This document shows, piece after piece, positions 59,402 through 64,000 of a stretch of 64,000 bases of DNA. Within the stretch, counting starts at the first letter, position 1. Each line of letters starts with the position of its first letter. Source of the stretch: CAVTPU01 sp963736695 (lineage in GTDB: Bacteria > Actinomycetota > Actinomycetes > Mycobacteriales > Micromonosporaceae); contig CAVTPU010000001.1 of NCBI GenBank assembly GCA_963736695.1, positions 372,001 to 436,000 on the forward strand. The letters are read 5' to 3'. The position numbers and the translations under genes were made by a program. Below the pieces are notes generated by a model. That model saw only the letters and a program-made list of their open reading frames with translations, did not search any database and was not told where the DNA came from.

Positions 59402-61003
59402 TCATCTGTCGAGTTCGCTGGGGTCGATTCGAGCCTTGACTCCGGCATGCTCCTCAAGGAGATAGAGTAGGTTTGACCCATCGATGAGCTCCATTGGCTT
59501 GCCCGACGCGAAGTCGAACGACGTCGGACCATAGCCGCTCGTCGTGACGAGAATCCCCTTCGACGCTCCCTCGTTTTGAAGAGTGCCAAAGAGATCCCGC
59601 ACCGAAGACACGTCAACTGTGTTGCGGTAACGCTTCGCTTGGATGACGACCTTTCCGCCGAAGATCGGTCGTGGATCGAACGCCACACAGTCGACGCCGC
59701 CGTCTCGTGACGGTCGGGTCTGTTTTGTGTCCAGCCCCATCTTCGTAAACAGGTTCTGAATCAGGCTCTCGAACTCGGTCGGAGTGAGCAGAAGCAGGTT
59801 CGGTCGCTGGTCCAAGTCGGCCAGAACGTCGACCTCGTCAACAAACCGTTTGTCAACCATGTCAAATTCGAGCACTGGAGGAACTGGCGCGAGCTCCTCC
59901 GGCCGTTTGGAGACTCTGGCATTGAGATGTTGAAGGCAGGCACTCGGATCGACACTATGGAGATTGAGCGCCAGAAACTGCTCCCGGGTCGTCCGCACGG
60001 TGACCAGACATGGCCGAACCGGCTGACCGGTGCGAGGATCGGTGGTGTCTACGACCCCGTTGAAGGCAATCGTCTCCACGATCGCCGCACGGTCGGACTC
60101 GAACAGTTCGTGCACTGTGCGCAACGTCGTCTGGGCGACGATGCTCGCATACCTTTCCCTGATCTCCTTTGCGGTCCGCGACGACGAAGTGATGTCATCA
60201 CGAGACTTCACGTACCGATACTCTCGCACGGCTGGAATCACGTCGAGGGTTGGTAGCTGATATTCCACCACCAGTTGTCGTGACTCAGGAACGAATGCCA
60301 GACGATACTGCTGCGAAAAGCAATCCGGGTAGACCGAGTTTCCCAGTACCATACCGAAATACTCAACAACAGCAGCCGGATCTCGATCTGCGACCGCTTG
60401 AGCAAAACGATCCACCTCCGCGTTGTGAGCGGCGCATTCGGAGTCGATCTTCGCGCACTGACGCTGATATTGCTCATAGGCGGCACTCAGCTGTCGCTGA
60501 CGATCAGCCTCCGAAGCCGCGTGTTCAGCGCATGCTTGCTCGTAGTGATGACGCGCGGCGGCGAACTGCTGATTGTATTTGGCCTGCCCTCCAAATAGCT
60601 TCGACAGGCCGCTCGGGGGCGGAGGCTGAAATCTCGACCAATCCGGTGCTGGAACTGGCTGACCCAACTGCCTAGGGTTGAATGCCTTGTGTTCGGCGTG
60701 TTTCTTCAGTCGTTCCAGATCGATATGGTCGTCAACCTCCAATGTCCCAGTGAGGAGAGTCTCGAGTTCGTCCACACGGGAAGCGAGGTCGGCGTTGCTG
60801 GCCGCCACGTGTGCGGCTCGAGCCTCCGCATAGGCCCGCTTCCGCTCACGCTCATCGGCTGTCGCGGCACGCTGCGCGGCTTTTTGCAGGCGCTCGGCCT
60901 CTCGATGCAGCTGTTGTTGCAGCTTGTAGGCCGCAGCGTGCATGCGCTGCTGCTCACGCACCTGACGGGCATGTGCGCGTTGCATTTCTCTGAGAATGCC
61001 CAT
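59402..61003 (-). CDS. Mrr-type restriction endonuclease with N-terminal coiled coil
   Basis: This 533-residue protein starts with about 95 charged helical residues (QRAHARQVREQQRM onward) that should form a coiled coil, followed by a second helical region and a middle domain without a name. Residues about 425-510 form the Mrr_cat nuclease: FESLIQNLFTKMG, the catalytic DGGVDCVAF and VVIQAKRY (D...QxK) set, and a VTTSGYGPTSFDFA strand. Such proteins cut modified or foreign DNA, or act in prophage and phage defence. It stands alone, without methylase or helicase, so a type IV or single-gene defence role is likely. Confidence 0.85.
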   Translation of the reverse strand: MGILREMQRAHARQVREQQRMHAAAYKLQQQLHREAERLQKAAQRAATADERERKRAYAEARAAHVAASNADLASRVDELETLLTGTLEVDDHIDLERLKKHAEHKAFNPRQLGQPVPAPDWSRFQPPPPSGLSKLFGGQAKYNQQFAAARHHYEQACAEHAASEADRQRQLSAAYEQYQRQCAKIDSECAAHNAEVDRFAQAVADRDPAAVVEYFGMVLGNSVYPDCFSQQYRLAFVPESRQLVVEYQLPTLDVIPAVREYRYVKSRDDITSSSRTAKEIRERYASIVAQTTLRTVHELFESDRAAIVETIAFNGVVDTTDPRTGQPVRPCLVTVRTTREQFLALNLHSVDPSACLQHLNARVSKRPEELAPVPPVLEFDMVDKRFVDEVDVLADLDQRPNLLLLTPTEFESLIQNLFTKMGLDTKQTRPSRDGGVDCVAFDPRPIFGGKVVIQAKRYRNTVDVSSVRDLFGTLQNEGASKGILVTTSGYGPTSFDFASGKPMELIDGSNLLYLLEEHAGVKARIDPSELDR

Positions 61004-61485
61004 GGGTGACCCCTCGCTGCGGATCGGGACAAAGTCGCCGAGACCATATCAGCGGTGTCGACGAATGTCACGCTGGGCATAGTTGTCGATCACAAGATGT
61101 GAGCGCCCGCCCACAATGTATGTCCAAAAGGTCCACTCGGCACCTACTCGGATCGGCCAATTCGCACCCAACGCGAATGCCAGGCGCGTACGCATTGGTG
61201 CCGCGTCGTGTTGGTGCGAACAACATCGACGAGCCACTCAGGAGTCCGAATGATTGCCTCCGGGCCGGATCGGAACACCGCACTGCGTTTCGCCATGATC
61301 GTGGGCGCCTACCCCGGCTATCCCCGGTCTGATCGATCACGATCATGGGGGCGACGCACGGTAGACAAAACGTGCGTCACCTGTCCTGGATCCACGTGAC
61401 GCGCCTGCACCGCTTCCGGGAACACAACGCGCGGCGGACCGGAAGCACCTGCCCGGCGATGCGGCCTCCGGTAGGCTCACCGAAC
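61004..61485. other. gene-poor intergenic region
   Basis: These 482 bases separate the divergent Mrr and CAP genes. Small frames here lack start signals and protein-like composition. The only structure is an 11-bp inverted repeat (61293-61303 with 61338-61348, 34-base gap) that could be a regulator site for the CAP gene. Confidence 0.6.
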
Positions 61486-62187
61486 ATGAGCAAAACAGTC
61501 GTTATCGCCATGCTCCTGGGTGTCGCACTCACGTCGGCATCGTGCACCACCGACAGTGCGAACATCGACGCCGCGAACAGCAACGCCCTCGGCATGCCCG
61601 CGGAGACCGGCACGCCGGCACCGGCCCAGGCCAGCGCCCCGACGACGGCCTCAGCCACGCCACGAGCCAGCATCACCGCGACCAGGTCCGCGAGCGCACC
61701 GCGCACCAAACCGGCGACCCGCGCCTCGTCTCGTGGCGGCACGCCCGGGTCGCCGGCCGGTGACACCGACGTGGCGCACAAGGTGCTGGCCCAGATCAAC
61801 GGTTGGCGCAGCGACGCGGGTCTCGCCCCGCTGACCATGAGCACCCCGCTGGTGCGAAGTGCGCACGCGCACAATCTCGCGATGGCCCACGGTTGCGGGT
61901 TGAGTCACCAGTGCCCGGGGGAAGCGAGCCTCGGTGACCGGATCGCCGCGCAAGGCGTACGGACAATGGGTTGGGCTGAGAACGTGGGCACCGGCAGTCG
62001 GGTCACCAATTCGACCAATGCGATTCTATCGATGGCTTCGTCGCTGGACACGCAGATGTTCGGCGAGAAGCCGCCGAATGACGGGCACCGCCGCAACCTG
62101 CTCTCCCCCACCCTGACCCGCATCGGCATCGACGTCATCAGGGACTCCGACGGCAACGTATGGCTCACCCAGGACTTCGCCCGCTGA
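61486..62187 (+). CDS. secreted CAP-domain (SCP/PR1-like) lipoprotein
   Basis: This 233-residue protein has a lipoprotein-like signal (MSKTVVIAMLLGVALTSASC, Cys20), a Thr/Ala/Ser-rich spacer of about 75 residues, and a CAP domain from about residue 100. The domain has HAHNLAMAHGCGLSH (first His), WAENVG (acidic pair) and GHRRNLLSP (second His), then VWLTQDFA. Two Cys bracket LSHQC and may form a disulfide. Bacterial CAP proteins are extracellular with unclear activity, linked to envelope binding. ATG 61486 is the start that gives the signal peptide. Confidence 0.9.
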   Translation: MSKTVVIAMLLGVALTSASCTTDSANIDAANSNALGMPAETGTPAPAQASAPTTASATPRASITATRSASAPRTKPATRASSRGGTPGSPAGDTDVAHKVLAQINGWRSDAGLAPLTMSTPLVRSAHAHNLAMAHGCGLSHQCPGEASLGDRIAAQGVRTMGWAENVGTGSRVTNSTNAILSMASSLDTQMFGEKPPNDGHRRNLLSPTLTRIGIDVIRDSDGNVWLTQDFAR

Positions 62188-62233
62188 CGTCGACGCGAAG
62201 ACCGTGACATTTGGCGAGGTTCCGGCACAGGCC

Positions 62234-62680
62234 TCAGGCGCAGGCCTGAGCGGAATAGTATCTGCCGGAGGCGTCCGATGCTCTTCCCATGGCGCAGACT
62301 GTGTATCCATCCCCATAGGCCTGGTCGGCATAGTATTGGCTTCCGCCACCGCCATATTGACCCGAGGCGTAGTAGGGGCTATTGCGATACGTCCAGATCA
62401 AAAGTGACTTTCCATAGGTCGACTTTGTGATCGTCCCCCAGTTGGTGCCGCACGTCGGACTCCACTTCAGCTTGACGAGAGCCAGATATTGTCCGCTAGA
62501 GTTTGTGATCCAGGCCGAAGCGGCGACGGTCGATCCGGAAGCACACCCCGTGGCGTTCGGATCCGTTCCGTCATAAGCCAAAGCAATGCTTGGTGCGGCG
62601 TTCGCTGGGGCCGCTGTTATCACGAGTCCGCCAAGGATCGAGAGAACCACCAACGCCGAACTGACGATTCTGCTGCGCAT
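62234..62680 (-). CDS. secreted DUF2690-like protein
   Basis: This 148-residue protein has a signal peptide ending in ANA-AP near residue 30. The mature domain has YDGTDPNATGCASGSTVAAS and VKLKWSPTCGTNWGTI, the paired Cys and Trp pattern of DUF2690, followed by a Tyr/Gly-rich tail (ASGQYGGGGSQYYAD). ATG 62680 is five bases past AGGAG; a GTG two codons earlier touches that site and is less likely. Members are small secreted proteins, common in Streptomyces, without known activity. Confidence 0.85.
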   Translation of the reverse strand: MRSRIVSSALVVLSILGGLVITAAPANAAPSIALAYDGTDPNATGCASGSTVAASAWITNSSGQYLALVKLKWSPTCGTNWGTITKSTYGKSLLIWTYRNSPYYASGQYGGGGSQYYADQAYGDGYTVCAMGRASDASGRYYSAQACA

Positions 62681-62791
62681 CGACACTCCTTAGAACATCG
62701 AAATACGTCAACGTTCATATCGACAGTGATGGTATACGCACGAGTAGCGGCTCGCAACATCCCGCACGCCATGCCGGCGCCACGTACGACG

Positions 62792-63496
62792 TTATGAGGT
62801 GCTGAATCGGGCGAGAAGCAGTGAGTCGCGTTCGTCCAGATACAGCACATGTGGGTGACTCGAACCGGGGGCGCTTTCGCGAAACTTCCACCTGGCGCCG
62901 GCTGGGATCAACGGTGCGAGGCCCGGCCACACCTGGGTCGAGGGATCAAACGACGAGGGCGCGGCATCGCTCGGCGCAGTCGTCGCTGCCGCATCGCTTG
63001 GCGCGGCGGACGTCGTAGGTGTGGCCGACCTCGCCACGCCCGACTGCGTCGCCAGCGGCCGCCAGGCACCCGTTGCTGCAAGCTTCGCCGCGTCTCCGGC
63101 CTCAAACTTCACAACCGCCTGGTACGCCCAGTCCGTCGGCCCCGGGGCACGCGAACACGGGTTCCCCAACGCGCGGGTCTGCCAGTGCACCTCCTCATAG
63201 TCGCCGAGCTCAGGCAACTTGGTCGTTATGATCTCGCGAGTGGTGCGGACCTTCGCCTCATCGGCTCGCAATTGGTCCACACAGGACGTCTCCGCCGTTT
63301 GTCTGGTCGGGGTCGAGGCCGGGCCCGGGGCCCGCGTGCAGCCGGTCACTCCCGCGACGAACGCCGTCGCGGCCGTCACCATGACGGTCGTGGAGGCTGC
63401 CGTGGAAGCGATCGCTGAGGCGATTGCTGAAGTCGTCGCTGAGATGTTCGCTGCGATCCGTTCGACTGCGCCGTTACGCCGCACTGGTCTCGTCAC
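62792..63496 (-). CDS. lipoprotein of unknown function
   Basis: This 234-residue protein has a basic N-terminus and an Ala/Ser/Thr/Ile stretch made of imperfect AIAS units, then a lipobox (VAGVTGC, Cys near 53). The mature part contains SCVDQLRADEAKVRTTRE, a WQTRALGNPCSRAPG segment whose Cys may pair with the first, and a Thr/Ala/Pro-rich region before FDPSTQVWPGLAPLIPAG. The real start may be a later codon nearer the lipobox. No named domain recognised. Confidence 0.7.
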   Translation of the reverse strand: MTRPVRRNGAVERIAANISATTSAIASAIASTAASTTVMVTAATAFVAGVTGCTRAPGPASTPTRQTAETSCVDQLRADEAKVRTTREIITTKLPELGDYEEVHWQTRALGNPCSRAPGPTDWAYQAVVKFEAGDAAKLAATGAWRPLATQSGVARSATPTTSAAPSDAAATTAPSDAAPSSFDPSTQVWPGLAPLIPAGARWKFRESAPGSSHPHVLYLDERDSLLLARFSTS

Positions 63497-63565
63497 GCCG
63501 CCAATCTACGTGATCGGCCACGTGGTGACCTCACTCCCGATCCTTCTTCCGACGACGATTCTCGT

Positions 63566-63594
63566 GATCGTGGGCGCCCGCGCCGACCACGATC
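63566..63594. terminator. hairpin downstream of the helicase gene
   Basis: Eight base pairs (63566-63573 with 63587-63594) plus inner G/C pairs, in the 140-base gap after the helicase stop. Confidence 0.5.
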
Positions 63595-63636
63595 GGTGCG
63601 GACGCCCACAACAACCGGGTGGGGTGGGGCGAAGAG

Positions 63637-64000
63637 TCAGCCGAGGACCAGTGCCGGTGGCAGGGGTCGGGAGTGAAGGACGCTCAGCCTCGTGACGGCT
63701 CGGGTGAGAACCACATAAAGACGGTGCGATCCCCGTGTCTCCGCCTCGACGATGGCGGCCGGTTCGACGACGATGACGTGGTCATATTCGAGGCCCTTGG
63801 CGAGGGTCGCCGGCACGAGGGTGATCCGGCCGCTGCTGGGAAGCTCCGGTTCCGGGTCGTTCAGGTCCGCGGCCTCGACTCCGGCGACCGCGAGGGCGTC
63901 GCGAAGCGCGCCGATCTGGCTGTCGGCGGCGATCACCGCCGTCGATCCTGGTTCGGCGCGGGCGGCGACAATCTCGGAGAGGACCGCGGCGCTCAGATCG
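63637..64000 (-). CDS. C-terminus of HelD/UvrD-like superfamily I helicase (5' part outside window)
   Basis: The open frame enters from the right edge and ends at 63637 (120 codons visible). It shows the C-terminal motifs of the UvrD/HelD group: AVIAADSQIGALRD, then VPATLAKGLEYDHVIVVEPA (motif V region) and RLYVVLTRAVTRLSVLH (motif VI with Arg). The close spacing of these motifs resembles HelD/HelR proteins that clear stalled or drug-bound RNA polymerase. The N-terminal part needed to separate HelD from other helicases lies outside. Confidence 0.85.
   Translation of the reverse strand, partial: DLSAAVLSEIVAARAEPGSTAVIAADSQIGALRDALAVAGVEAADLNDPEPELPSSGRITLVPATLAKGLEYDHVIVVEPAAIVEAETRGSHRLYVVLTRAVTRLSVLHSRPLPPALVLG

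Noticed and set aside
61345..61485. N-terminal extension of the CAP protein
   Set aside because: The frame upstream of ATG 61486 would hide the lipoprotein signal peptide and has no ribosome site.
62233..62250. Seven-base-pair hairpin at the end of the DUF2690-like gene
   Set aside because: It overlaps the stop codon and is short; a terminator is possible but not supported enough to list.
1..64000. tRNA, rRNA or riboswitch genes
   Set aside because: No cloverleaf with CCA-type end, rRNA core or known riboswitch consensus was noticed by eye; a covariance-model search could not be run.

Overview
The window is GC-rich DNA from an actinomycete, probably a filamentous one. The support is pervasive GC third positions, many GTG starts, 4-bp GTGA/ATGA gene overlaps, a large modular NRPS-PKS and rare TTA codons. 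Genus cannot be told from the sequence alone. No rRNA, tRNA, transposase, integrase or CRISPR array was seen.

Region 1 (1-30.4 kb) is a hybrid NRPS/trans-AT PKS gene cluster that runs off the left edge. The assembly line, on the minus strand from 21.9 kb down, reads PCP-Cy-Cy-A(Cys)-PCP-Ox-KS0-ACP-KS-KR-ACP-KS. It continues in a second PKS that starts DH-ACP-KR and is cut by the window start. No acyltransferase domain is present. Around it lie an HMG-CoA-synthase-type beta-branching set (carrier protein, decarboxylating KS with Cys to Ser, HCS, and an ECH1-type dehydratase at 22.6 kb), a type II thioesterase, two P450s, a ferredoxin and a truncated haemoglobin. At the right flank are a VOC protein, an adenylation enzyme/PLP decarboxylase/carrier protein trio that could make an amine building block, an alpha/beta hydrolase with a Cys nucleophile, and CopC/CopD-like proteins. 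The first 2.6 kb of the NRPS gene is broken by three apparent frameshifts. The predicted product is a thiazole-bearing, beta-alkylated polyketide-peptide. The outline recalls the leinamycin family, but that is inference.

Region 2 (30.4-38.3 kb) is ordinary chromosome: a secreted two-domain metallophosphoesterase, a YtrA-type GntR regulator with an ABC exporter, a DUF4352-like membrane-anchored protein, a frameshifted membrane protein and a NarL-type two-component system.

Region 3 (38.3-59.3 kb) is the most unusual part. Ten paralogues of the leucine-rich-repeat-like STM4015 family stand in two tandem groups (seven at 38.3-45.4 kb, three at 54.7-57.7 kb), with an orphan 3' end of an eleventh at 58.5 kb. 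The first group runs by overlapping stops and starts into STM4014 (ATP-grasp), STM4013 (sulfatase/phosphatase fold), STM4012 (radical SAM) and STM4011 (radical SAM). All paralogues end in a short tail around Arg-Tyr-Val, usually RYVAVxE, which could be a recognition or modification site for the four enzymes. Some copies share leader repeats and others share a promoter-like box. Between the two groups sit a three-gene minus-strand unit (spermidine-synthase-like, small protein, DUF6745-like) and feoABC with a leaderless-looking promoter.

Region 4 (59.3-64 kb) holds a coiled-coil Mrr-type nuclease, a CAP-domain lipoprotein, a secreted DUF2690-like protein, a lipoprotein and the C-terminus of a HelD/UvrD-like helicase cut by the window end.
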